64,000 bases of DNA from Rusavskia elegans. Lineage: Eukaryota > Ascomycota > Lecanoromycetes > Teloschistales > Teloschistaceae. The stretch lies in contig SAUG01000024.1 in assembly GCA_011316305.1 (NCBI GenBank), forward strand, positions 1 to 64,000, in the 5' to 3' direction. Of this stretch, positions 33,691 to 44,178 are shown piece by piece. The translations under genes were made by a program, and so were the position numbers. How positions within the stretch are numbered: the first letter of the stretch is position 1; the number at the start of each line of letters is the position of its first letter. The notes beneath the pieces are model-generated. The model searched no databases and was not told where the DNA came from. It saw nothing but the letters and a program-made list of their open reading frames with translations.

Positions 33691-34212
33691 TAAATTGGCC
33701 GTCGGATCGGATTTCGAATCCGAGTTAAAAAAATCGATCCGATCCGAGTTAATTTCGACTTTTCTAAATATTAAACCGAATCGGTTCCGATTTTTCTAAA
33801 TATCGATCCGATTCGGTTTCGGGTCGAATCTAGATTTTCGGGTTTAACTTGCTAAAATCGCTAAACTCTAGTATTAAAATATAATTCTAGTATAAAAGTA
33901 TAATTCTAATATAAAAATTATATCTATCTATTTAAAAAATTTTTTATTAAACTAAATATATTACCGAAATCTTTTACTTTAATATAAAATTAATAAATTA
34001 AATAATTAATTAATTATTTTTAGTTTTATATTATATTAAATATAATATTATACTATATATAGAAAGTTTAATAAATTAAATTAAATTTCTATCGGTTTTT
34101 ATTTTATAATCCGATTTAATTTTCGGTTCTAATTTTAGAAACCGACCTATACCGTTTAATAGGTCGGTTTTCTAAAAAACCGACGGGAATCCGACTCGAA
34201 GTAGCCAGTCTA
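33691..34212. mobile_element. Non-autonomous hAT element, 522 bp
   Basis: TAAATTGGCC at 33691 and GCCAGTCTA ending at 34212. Flanks AGCAAAAT (33683-33690) and AACAAGAT (34213-34220) agree at six of eight positions, and both mismatches are G/A. It lies only 31 bases beyond the TSD of the large hAT copy and belongs to a separate insertion. It has the same termini and layout as the 465- and 474-bp elements. Confidence 0.75.
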
Positions 34213-34855
34213 AACAAGATAGTAGATGATTTTCTATTTAATTAAAAAACTCTTTTATAGTATTTTACTTTAATTTAGATACAAGTGAAATAATCTAATA
34301 AATCAGTAAACGAATCTCTATTACTTTAGTCAATTAATATATCATTTACTGTATATATAAAAGAATATTTTATAAACGACCTCGGGTTATATCTCTATAA
34401 TATCTCGCCAGCGTGTCTATCGGAAATCAAGCTCGATGGCGCCATTCAGTTGTTTGATTGAAAAGAGTTTTTTCAATATATACCAGTTGTTCCGCCGTAT
34501 AATCGAAAAGATCAGCGATCCAATACTGGTAAGTTCATCGCTCTATTCTATTCCGATACGTTCGCTGACGTTCGAACTGAACTTTCTCTTTTTTAAAATC
34601 TTGGAAATCGTTGATTAATATACGAAGATATTTGAAAGCCTATATAGAGGTTTTCTGAATGTAAATACAATTTAAACGATCAAAATATCTAGTTTGAATC
34701 CAGCCGGATACGGTTAAATTAAATAAATCTATATTCTATTAGATTTAGTATAATCTTGGTAATTTTGACCTTTTCTTTTCTATTGGTACAATTATTTACA
34801 TATATATCTACTACTTGTCTGTTTACAATATTCCATTTATAGTAGAATTAATACG
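34213..34855. other. Less altered island, left part
   Basis: CA and TG are more frequent than in neighbours. A 60-codon frame at 34436-34618 contains a GTAAGT donor-like site, but there is no recognisable product, so I do not call a gene. The rest is AT-rich spacer. Confidence 0.4.
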
Positions 34856-35119
34856 CTATTTCTTTTTGATAAATCTATAGTTTTTTTTTTCGAAATATTT
34901 TATAAAGGAGTTTTCCGTTGCCGGAGTGACCTTGCGAGCTGGAACTCCGATTCTATATATAGATGGACTAAAGAAGCCGTATATAAACGGGTTTTCTTGT
35001 AGTCGATAGACGGTAGAGATATAGCAATAGACCTCGTCGGCGATGGCTTCGGGGCGGCCGTGAATCAAGAGGTAGCGAATAATCTTAAAACGAATAGAAG
35101 ATAATAGAGGAACAGGCAT
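34856..35119 (-). pseudogene. Transposase N-terminal fragment (Tc1/IS630-like HTH)
   Basis: An 87-codon frame starts at 35119. Its pattern is that of the N-terminal DNA-binding part of fungal Tc1/IS630-type transposases: MPVPLLSSIR start, then a helix-turn-helix (about residues 22-41, IADEVYCYISTVYRLQEN), a PSIYRIGVPARK segment at about 52-63 and KVTPA at 63-67. It stops shortly after and no catalytic domain follows in any frame, so it is a truncated relic. There are no in-frame RIP stops, unlike the Tc1 element at 47173, from which it also differs in sequence. Confidence 0.5.
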
Positions 35120-35968
35120 CGCGATCCAAAATACCAGAAATAAAGCTATATAAATACAAAATCAGCTTTAAATATTAAAAATAAATAGGATTGTATATAA
35201 TATAAGGGAAATGACTATCAATTGATATAGATTGCGTATCAAGATTTGGTGCGCGTGATATAGACAATGATTTTCGTTGCCAAGGATTCGCGACCGACCT
35301 GTATATACCAATAGTAAGCTGGCGGCTGCCAATATCTCATCTACTTCTATAATAAAGCATTTATTTTCTCTTTTACTCCCGTTTCTATCTTTCTTCCTCT
35401 CTTCTATACCGTTTACAATGAAGGAAAAACCGATTTTATAGGCAGGCGAGTTTGCAGCCGTGGATTTCGCTAGGCGATCTTTTGGCAAAAAAACTGTCAA
35501 AAGCAACGTCCGAACCTGCCGAAAACGGCAGCTGTTGCGCCGTCCTCCCGCTAGATTTTATAATATCTAGAAAAAAATAATATCGGATCCAAAAATATAA
35601 AAAATATTATAGAATTTTTTAAAACGATATTAATTATTAATAATATCATTAAATATAATAGTATATTTAACGATAAACTAGAAATTAATAGTTTTATTAA
35701 TATCGATTATAGATTTATTTTAGATAGATTTTATATTAGATTTAGTAACGAGATACTACGGGAGAATAATATAATAGTTATAGATATAATCGAAGAATCT
35801 ATTATTAGTAAAAACCAAATAATTTAATAAAGTTAATAAAGTTATAGAAATGAAAATTATAAAACTAAAAGTAATTAAAAGCCGATATTACTATAATATT
35901 ATATAGTAGCTTTTTATATTTAATATATTTATTTTTAGTTTTAATATTATAATATTTATTATATTAAA
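35120..35968. other. Upstream part of the island and AT-rich transition
   Basis: 35120-35560 keeps normal dinucleotides and would be the 5' flank of the transposase fragment. A 112-codon frame at 35506-35168 (minus) has no recognisable domain. A perfect 6-bp stem with AAAA loop, CTGCCG-AAAA-CGGCAG, lies at 35516-35531. From about 35560 the sequence is RIP-like AT-rich spacer up to the retroposon duplication. Confidence 0.4.
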
Positions 35969-35982
35969 GTTTATTATATTTA

Positions 35983-36950
35983 TTATTTTATTTGTTTTTT
36001 TGGTACCCGGTCAACCGTCGGTTCCGTAAGCAATTTACTTTAGTATTAGTACGCTAGCGTTAGATATACGGTATAAGAACTAGTACCCTAGTCTAATTAA
36101 CTTAAACTAAAAAACTATATAAAATTAACTCGAATCTATTTTATAATACGCTCGTAGTATAAGTTCCTATAGTTTATTTAAAATATAACGTAGCAGAATT
36201 TTCGTAATATATATACCTTACAGTCGTTTCTTTTTCTTCTTCTTTTTTTACTAGTATCTACTATCGTATCTAACGTATATATCTTCCGTAATAGCCCAGA
36301 CTATAGGCTAATATATATAGAACTTCTACTAATAATAAATTACGATTATATTTTTCTAATTAAAAGAAATAGAGCTTAAAATCGCTAAATTTAAGCTACT
36401 CGATAATATCGACCGAATCCTCGCTAGTCCGCCTATAATAGACTTTAAATCTCGAAATCCGTCGGTCCTAATTATAATATTAAAGCTTTATATTCCGAAT
36501 CCGCCGGAACCGTATAGTTTTAGCGACCGTATTAAATTCCTAGTAAAGGCCTTTATCCTACTAGAATCCGAGCTAGCAGTCGAGCTAGAAGTTAAGCTAG
36601 TAGTCGTCGGGTATCTAGATAGGTTAGTAGGCCGTCTAGATTCGGGTATAACCGTAGATAAAGACGAAGTAATAAAAGTAAAGAATAGTATTACCGCCTA
36701 GTAGGTAGTCCTAGAAGCTATATTAGTAGCTTATAATCGTACGTATTTCGAAGTAGTATAAGGAAATTATAGGGGAGGAATAGTGATTAAATAGAGGATA
36801 TAATGGAATGAAAACGATCAACTGCGCTTTTGACTGCGAAAATTCTTTGCTGTACAAGCAACAACTGTTGTTGCCGCACAAAAACTACGGTGATGAAACG
36901 TACATGTATGATGATTCAATTATAACCCCGGACAGGAGCCCTACAAGGGG
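35983..36950 (-). mobile_element. Non-LTR-type retroposon copy 2 (968 bp)
   Basis: Flanked by a perfect 14-bp TSD, GTTTATTATATTTA, at 35969-35982 and 36951-36964. On the minus strand the 5' end is CCCCCTTGTAGGG and the 3' end is GACCGGGTACC followed by AAAAAAACAAATAAAATAA. The 5' 170 bases keep CA/TG and include a CAACAACTGTTGTTG palindrome (36862-36876). The same 5' and 3' ends occur in copies 1 and 3. There is no reverse transcriptase, so it depends on another element. Confidence 0.85.
36354..36796 (+). pseudogene. Antisense coding-like frame in the retroposon
   Basis: The plus strand holds about 145 codons with only a few TAA/TAG interruptions, through IELKIAKFKLLDNIDRILA and PNPPEPYSFSDRIKFLVKAF to AYNRTYFEVV. 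The reading is opposite to the retroposon direction. Corresponding frames are visible in copies 1 (plus) and 3 (minus). The PPEPYS-x-DR motif faintly recalls gag-type proteins, but no family is established. It may be a captured gene piece or chance. Confidence 0.35.
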
Positions 36951-36964
36951 GTTTATTATATTTA

Positions 36965-39900
36965 AATATATCAAATTTATATATATTATATTTGAAATTA
37001 TTATATTTTATAATATTATCGTCTTTCTTTTTACCGTTTTAATTTTTATTTTTATTATCTTTTTAGCGTTTACTATCGTTATTTTTCTATTTATTTACTA
37101 TCGTTATCGTTTTTAATTTAGAATATAAACTATAGTAGATATATTTTATATAGCTATTTTATTTATAGTAGAAATAGTAGTTAACTATTATTATTTATTT
37201 ATTCAGATTATTTATAAACAGATAGACTTTAATTTTAGTAGTAATAAACTCGATGCTATTATACTGGTAATTTTCTTTACTAATAACAGTATTAATAATT
37301 CCATTTAAAAAAATTATTTTTTCTTCTATTTATTTTCAAAGCTAATAATAATATAATTCTAGATAAACAATTTCTGAAATAGTTAAAAACGATATTAAAG
37401 TTTTAAAAAAATTTTGAATAAAAAGATTTTCTAGAATAATAATATCTATAGCTAAACTTTTATTAGAAAGTATTTAATATTTAGCTATATAGATTTTTAT
37501 ATTTTCGAAAAAACTATTATAATAGATAGATTCTATATTATATCTAAAATCTATCTAGTATTTTTTTAGTATTTTATAAAATATTTTTAATAAATTATTT
37601 GATATTAGTACTTTAGATGATTTTAAATATTATTTAGATATATTTTATATATTTTTCTTTATTTTCGGAAATATACGAGAATTGAAAACTTTTAGTAACG
37701 ATTTAAAGATTATTAAAAGTATAATAGATTATAATACTTTCTTCCTAGATTTTATAATCAGAACGAATTTCGAGCTTCGGAACTATATTAATAAAATAGC
37801 TTAAACCCTCTAGTTTAATACTATTTAAAGTTATTTTAGAAGTAGATATATCGTTAAATTTAGTACCAAATCGTATTAGAATATTAATTAGAAAAATTCC
37901 GCGAGGAATAGCGCTATAGAAATCGAATATTAAAAAGAATCCAAATTTTAAATAGTTTAAAAAAGTAATAATTTTAAAATCGAATAAATTACTCGAGTTT
38001 AAAAGTATCGGAAATAGATTAGAAACTATAAAAACTACTAGATCGTTTTTAGATATAATAGAATATAATTTCGATAAATAGTAATTAGTAATTAGAATTC
38101 GAGTATATATAGTTCTAGAAAGTAAAATTAATTTAGTATTAGTTATATAGGAATCTATAGTCTTCGTTAAAGAATTAGAAATTATCGATAGTTTAATTTA
38201 GCCGAAGGTTATTAGAAAATCTTTACAAAAACGTTTTTTAAACCTATTAAAATTATAAAGATTAGAATAAAACTTTAATATTGATATAAAAGTATATATA
38301 ACGTTTAAAATAGATTGAATAAATTTCGAAATTTAAAATAATATAATAATTTTTAACGAGTAAAAAGTTTCAAGTTTTTATACTATTTAAAACTTAATAA
38401 TATAATTTATAAAACCGAAAGCTAGATTCGATAGCTTTAGTTTTAGAAAAGAGATAATTAGTTTAAAAAATAGTAAAAAAGCTAGTAAACTCGTTTAGAC
38501 TATTGAATTGTTAAGAGAAATACGATAGTTAAAAATAAAATCTATTAACTTTCTTTTATATACTTTAATAGATTTCTCTAACGTTGAAATGGATTTTATA
38601 TAAATATACTACGATAGAAATCATTTAATATAAAAAATATTAATATATAATAATAAATAATATTGTTAAATTTATATAAATTTATATAAACTATTTTATA
38701 AAAATCGGATATATAATAAAATATCCAGTCTATTCGTTATAGTACTTATAAACTATTAATATAACGTCTATAATATAGTTAAACGCTAGAACGAATTTTC
38801 TTTAATATAGTAAATTTAACGAATTAAAATATTAATATTAGATCTAATAGTCTATTTATTTTTCGCGTTCTATATATATTTTAATCGCGATTTATTAGAG
38901 TTTTGGTTTTTTAAATAGATTTTAGAAGTTCTAATAATATATAAAGACGGTAGCTATTTTCTATAATTATATATTCCAATATCTAATTACGTTGTAATAA
39001 TACTATTTTATAGTAAATTTCTTTAATAATCTTTATTATTTACTAAATTCTATTTATTATCAAAGCTATTAAAACTATATTTCTTTTAATATACTTTTAA
39101 AAATTTTTATATCTACTAAAATTTTATTTTTATATATCGCTAGTTTATCTATCGAAATTTCGCTAGTTAAAAAGAAAAAAGATTTATATATTTAAAATAT
39201 ACGTATTTTAGATTCAAATAATAGTTGGCCGAATAGAAGTTTTATATTATTTGAATATCGCTATATTATCGGATAGATATTCTATCGGATAAAAAGATAT
39301 GAATTTATTAATTAGAAATCGATTAATATATATCTAGACTATTTATAAAAATCTTTTAAAAACTCCGTAAAATTTAATCCGAATACGATGACGATATATA
39401 AATTTTGAATACGATAACGATATATAAAAAAGTAATTTTATTAACGTTTCATCGGCGTAGAATTTTAATTCGATTATAGAAATAATTTATATATCGAAAT
39501 AAAATTGTTATCCGATATTATTAATAAGTGGATAGTTTATACTATAAGATCTAATAAATACGCGATGGCAATTAATATATATTCTATATATAATATAAAA
39601 AATATAACTATTTTTTTTTATTATTATTAAAAGTTTTTTCTAGTATATTTTCTTATTATATAATATATTTAATACGATCGTTAAAATAGAATATATACTA
39701 TTCTAAAGAGAAATTTTTAAATAGAAATCGTTTATCTTTAAAAATTTTATATTATATTGGCGTATAATTGAATAGATAAAATTGTTATATTTTTAATACA
39801 GGCGATGAAAATAGTTTATAAAATAGATTAAAAAATAGAAACTACTTTAAAATATCTATAGAATAGATGGTCACCTGAAAATAAAAAAGAAGATATTTAA

Positions 39901-40277
39901 AAAAGAAATAAATATTCTAATTGAAAATATTATAATATAGTAGTCAATTAATTAATGATATAGCGTATTTTAATACTCTCCGAAATGTTTTAGAAAGATA
40001 AAATAAAACGTTGTATATTATAATAGTAGAAGGGATATAGACGTAAAGAAAAAAAGGAAAAAAGAAATACTACTATCTATATCTTTATAAAACCTTTTAA
40101 TATTACGTTTTTTCTATATTCTACAGCGGTATATAGCTAGATATTTTTAAAATAACCGACTTTACTATTAATAGTACCGCGTAGTAGAACGAGGTTTAGT
40201 AGTATAGTAACTAGATAGTAAACACGGATATTTAGATCTATATTCGCGCCTCTTAAAGATTTTTAAAAATTATATTA
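36965..40277. other. 3.3 kb of RIP-altered DNA with a possible minus-strand coding relic
   Basis: CA/TG are rare. On the minus strand, about 38000 down to 37090, a frame is broken only by TAA/TAG and includes FLNGIINTVISKENYQYNS (about 37307-37251), suggesting a decayed gene or transposon of unknown class. The opposite strand has a shorter open stretch (about 37590-37800). A 26-bp near-perfect tandem duplication, GAATACGATGACGATATATAAA and its GATAACG variant, lies at 39381-39432. No terminal repeats were recognised. Confidence 0.35.
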
Positions 40278-41260
40278 ATTCGATATAGACTGGCCGTCGA
40301 ATCGGGTTTTAAATTCGGGTTAGAAAATTCGACCCGATCCGAGTCAGTTTCGACTTTTCTAGGTATCGAACCGAATTAGGTCGGATTATTCTAGAATTTA
40401 ACTCGATTCGGTTCCGAGTCGAATCTAGAAATCTAGATTTAACCTACTAAAACCGCTAAAATCTTCTTTCCTAAATTATAATACTAAAAGATCTTCGTTA
40501 TTATTATATATTTAAATTATAATAATAATATCTTAGATACTATTTAGATAGATATCGATTTCCTTCTATTAAATAGAAAATGATAATTAAATTAATATTT
40601 ATAAATCTATATTACTATTCTATATCATATATTATCTAAATATAAACTATATAAATCTAAATCGTCAAAACTAATATAAAATATCTAATCTTTTAATTAA
40701 TTTTTATCTATTCGTTTTCTAGATCGATATATCTAGTAAAGTTTCAGAAAATAAATTCTCTCTAAATAAAATCTATTCTAGCTAGTCTATAAACCAGACG
40801 GTAAACTAATCTATAAAAGTTATATTATTTAAATTGAATTATTTATATAGAAAATATAGATAGATTATTAAAAATTTAGCTAATAAAATTCGAGCCGAGT
40901 ATCTAATATTAGTTTTTTAGATTAATAACGGATATATTTAATAGAATCTAAATTACTATATTAAATTCGAATCTTAGTAATCTAGTTTTTCTATAGCTAT
41001 AAATATTATAAATAAAACCTATAGAAAACTAATTAATTTTTTTTAATCGAGAAAAGCTATAGGATATATATAGTCGAAAAAGTAGTAGTAGATCTTTAAA
41101 TAGCTTTAATAATAAATAGTTGCTCTATAATTATATATAAAAACTATTTTATAATTTTCAACTATTTTATAGCTTTTTATTTTTCTAAAATATTTATAAT
41201 AAAAAAATATTTTAATATTTTAATTAAATAAAATATTAAACTATATAATTTATAATCTTT

Positions 41261-41686
41261 TATTTATTTATACGATTAATTATTCGGATTTTGATCTTAG
41301 TCTTTTACGATTCTAATACTAGAGGCGCTAAACCGATCAGATTACGCAATTATTTAGTACTCAAGTATTTTACCGAGAATTCGAATTAAAGACTCCCGAA
41401 GGAGCTAGATCTGGACTAAAACCCAGAGGGAAACCGTGATCTATTTAACCTTATTAACTTAATTAAGTTCGATCGATCGGGCTAGACCGAGACGATCTAC
41501 TATCTAGGCCCTCTGTATTTTAAAACTCTATAAAAATCGACTTAGTCGATAGAAAAAACTCAAGTATTGGGTTGGCCTTCGAGGGATTCGAACCTCTGAC
41601 CCGCCGGAGTAACTCCGCTAACTCCGAAGAGCGCTAGATCCGCTGGGCCTCCCGGTCACGCAGCGTTGCCGCTGCGCCACCAGGCC
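41261..41686 (-). mobile_element. tRNA-derived SINE (426 bp), unaltered by RIP
   Basis: Flanked by a perfect 10-bp TSD TATAATCTTT (41251-41260 and 41687-41696) within the hAT copy. The equivalent uninterrupted site in the 19.4-kb copy (about 20335) confirms the insertion. On the minus strand it starts with a tRNA-like head (41686-41573), continues with an unrelated body of about 290 bp, and ends in a TAAATAAATA tail. The head keeps CA/TG throughout, in sharp contrast to its host. A second, truncated copy at 16430-16553 shows that it was mobile. It needs a LINE reverse transcriptase in trans, and none is intact here. Confidence 0.85.
41573..41686 (-). ncRNA. tRNA-like head of the SINE with A and B boxes
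   Basis: The 5' end GGCCT can pair with AGGCC just before the last base of the 114-nt segment, as in an acceptor stem with discriminator A. The A box TGGCGCAGCGG (41679-41669) begins at nucleotide 8, and the B box GGTTCGAATCC (41594-41584) lies 93 nt from the start. This spacing suits an RNA polymerase III internal promoter. The T-arm stem is imperfect and the centre is too long for a plain tRNA, so I call it a tRNA-derived promoter, not a functional tRNA. The parent tRNA was not identified. Confidence 0.7.
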
Positions 41687-44178
41687 TATAATCTTTAATT
41701 AAAAAAATATTTATCCGTATAAATAGCTAATGATAATATATAAAAATAAAATAAAACTTATTCTAATTATAGAAATAGAATTATTACAAATTTAATTCTA
41801 TTTTGAATTGAATTATATAGAATTAATATCTATATAAAACTTTTTTAGATCGAAATCTACTAGTTCGGACTATCGAAAATAAAAGATTTCAATAACTACT
41901 ATAAATACTTCGTCTAGATATAAAGTTTTTCAACTATATATAATTTATATAGATTATTTTCGACGGTTATAAAACTATCCGCGAGCAAATTAAATCTAAT
42001 TTAAAAATTTTAAAATATATTTTCCTTATATTAGATACTTAGTTAAATCTATAAAAGGTCGTAAACTTAAATATATTTATATACTAGATTAATATTTAGT
42101 GTTAATTATACAATCGTCTAATTAGATTTAACTTTTTATCTACTAATTATTTTAGCTATTTATAATAATAGAAACAAATAAATCTTTTGGAATTCTATTT
42201 TAAATAGAAATTTCTAGATATTATAATTGATAATACCAATTCTAATAATATATTAAAAAAAGAGTTTAAAAATTTTTTTACTCGATTTAATAACCGATAG
42301 AATTGAATCTAAAACTTTCTATTATATTTAGTTTATAATATTAATTTAATAGTCTAAAAATTCATTAAAACTATTATATTATTAATAAATAGTAACGATT
42401 TTATCTAAAAATTCAAGAAAAATAATTTAGAATTATTAGTACTAGTCTATTTAGTATTAAAAAAATTGTAATATATATAAATAATATTAATTTCGAAATT
42501 TTTAAAACTAATATTTATTCCAATTTCATATTATTATAATTTACATTTCTATTTTATTTTAATATAAATTTCGTTTTAAAGAAATCTAGAAAAAGATAGA
42601 TTCTAATTTTTAATCGAGAAATATAATTTAATATATTCTATAATTCGTCGAATATATTATCTACACTATTTTATTAATAAATTGATAGAAAAAAATTTAT
42701 AAAATCTATAAATATAAAAGATTACTTTAATATAAATAAATAGTAGTCCTTTTTCTTTATAGATAATATATTATAGCTGTTTTATAAAATTATTTTATTA
42801 GTTTTAAAAACTATAGGCGTTAGAATTTATTTAATATACCGACTTTATAGTATTATTTTCTATTATCTTTCTAAAATAAAGAAAATAGTTCGGTTTTTAT
42901 ACTATACTAATAGAAAAATAAAATTAATAGTTTATAATAATACCAATATAAAATATGAATAATACTATTTTAATATAAAAAATAAAGGTAAATCAATATA
43001 TAATTTTATAAATATTTTATATTATATAATAAAGTCTACCTTTAATTAAATAAAACTGAAATAAAAAAGAAAATAAAAAGAAAATTTTTTTTTTAGAATA
43101 GAAAATTAGATGTCGAATCGAGTTTATAGAATATTTTATTAAATACTATAAAGTTTCTATTAATCTATTAAAATCTAAAATCCGCCGTATAAAAGAAATT
43201 AAAATAATATAAAAAGATAATATATTATAATTTTACTAATAAGTCTAAAGTTTTATTTTAACCATTTTAAATTATATTTTTTCGATAATTCTAGCTTCTT
43301 TAAATAGCTGCTTCCGAAGCTAATTGATATTATTATAATAATACTATCGAAGATAATTTAAATTAAATATTTTAGAAAAATAAAATTTTAAACTTTCTAA
43401 AACTAGTAGAGATAGTTTATAATATTTATATTCACCTAATTTTATTAGTAAAAATAGAACGAACTTTTAGTTTTACGAAAAGAATTTATCGGTAGAATCG
43501 AATATTAATATTTCTAGAATATATAAAATCGATAAAAATAAGTAAATACTATAATTATATTATAGATTTAAAAGTAGAAAATGTTTTAAAAAAACTATAG
43601 AATATATATAATCGAATATAATTAGAAGATGAAATATTATTTTAGAAATAAATTTTTTTTAAAAAGAAATTAAAAATATTTTAAATGGATTGAATTAAAT
43701 ATTTTTTAATTTAGAATAATATAATATAAAATACAGCTTTATAATATCTAAACTATTTATTATAGTTAGTTTAAAATATCTAAAATAATAATCGTTTATA
43801 AAAATCATAATATTTTACTATTTAATATAATTATAAATCGGTTTAAATCGGATTTTTAATAGTTTCTATTTTATAATCCGATCCGATTTTCGGTTTTAAT
43901 ATTAGAAACTAACCTAAACCGTTTAGCGGGTCGGATCGAACTAATTTACTAAAACTCGGATCGGATTTCCGAAAAATCGATAGAAACTCGTACCGAAGTA
44001 GCCAGTCTAATTCGATATATCGCGATACGTTCTATAGCGCGTATTAGTAAAATATATAATTACTTTAGTGGCGGCTACCGACACGATGATATTATATTAA
44101 TAATTGATAAAAATAAAATTATTTAATATAAAAAAAATGATATTTTAATTATAAAACTACTAGAAATAATATTTAAAT

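Larger units (their letters stand above)
40286..44009 (+). mobile_element. hAT copy with internal deletion, carrying a SINE
   Basis: TAGACTGGCC at 40286 and GCCAGTCTA ending at 44009, with a perfect 8-bp TSD ATTCGATA at 40278-40285 and 44010-44017. Without the SINE and its 10-bp duplication it is about 3.29 kb. It keeps the transposase half (ERTFSF relic near 43451-43475), but the sequence jumps at about 43700 to the right terminal region, so the second half of the element is deleted. RIP-inactivated. Confidence 0.88.

Noticed and set aside
34436..34618. 60-codon plus-strand open frame in the 34.2-kb island
   Set aside because: Short, no recognisable domain, contains an intron-donor-like site but no acceptor that extends it convincingly.
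35168..35506. 112-codon minus-strand open frame
   Set aside because: No domain, hydrophobic AT-driven C-terminus, and it lies where the 5' flank of the transposase fragment is expected. Probably fortuitous.
35999..36040. GGTACCCGG-type motif as a terminal inverted repeat of a DNA transposon
   Set aside because: No inverted partner at the other end. The A-rich tail, long TSD and 5'-truncated copies indicate retroposition.
36808..37116. 102-codon plus-strand open frame
   Set aside because: It runs from the 5' end of a retroposon through its target duplication into unrelated AT-rich DNA, so it cannot be an old gene. The hydrophobic C-terminus comes from AT-rich codons.
41573..41686. A genuine tRNA gene with intron
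   Set aside because: A and B boxes are good, but the T-arm stem is mismatched, the anticodon region cannot be folded convincingly, and the segment is part of a mobile element with tail and target duplication.
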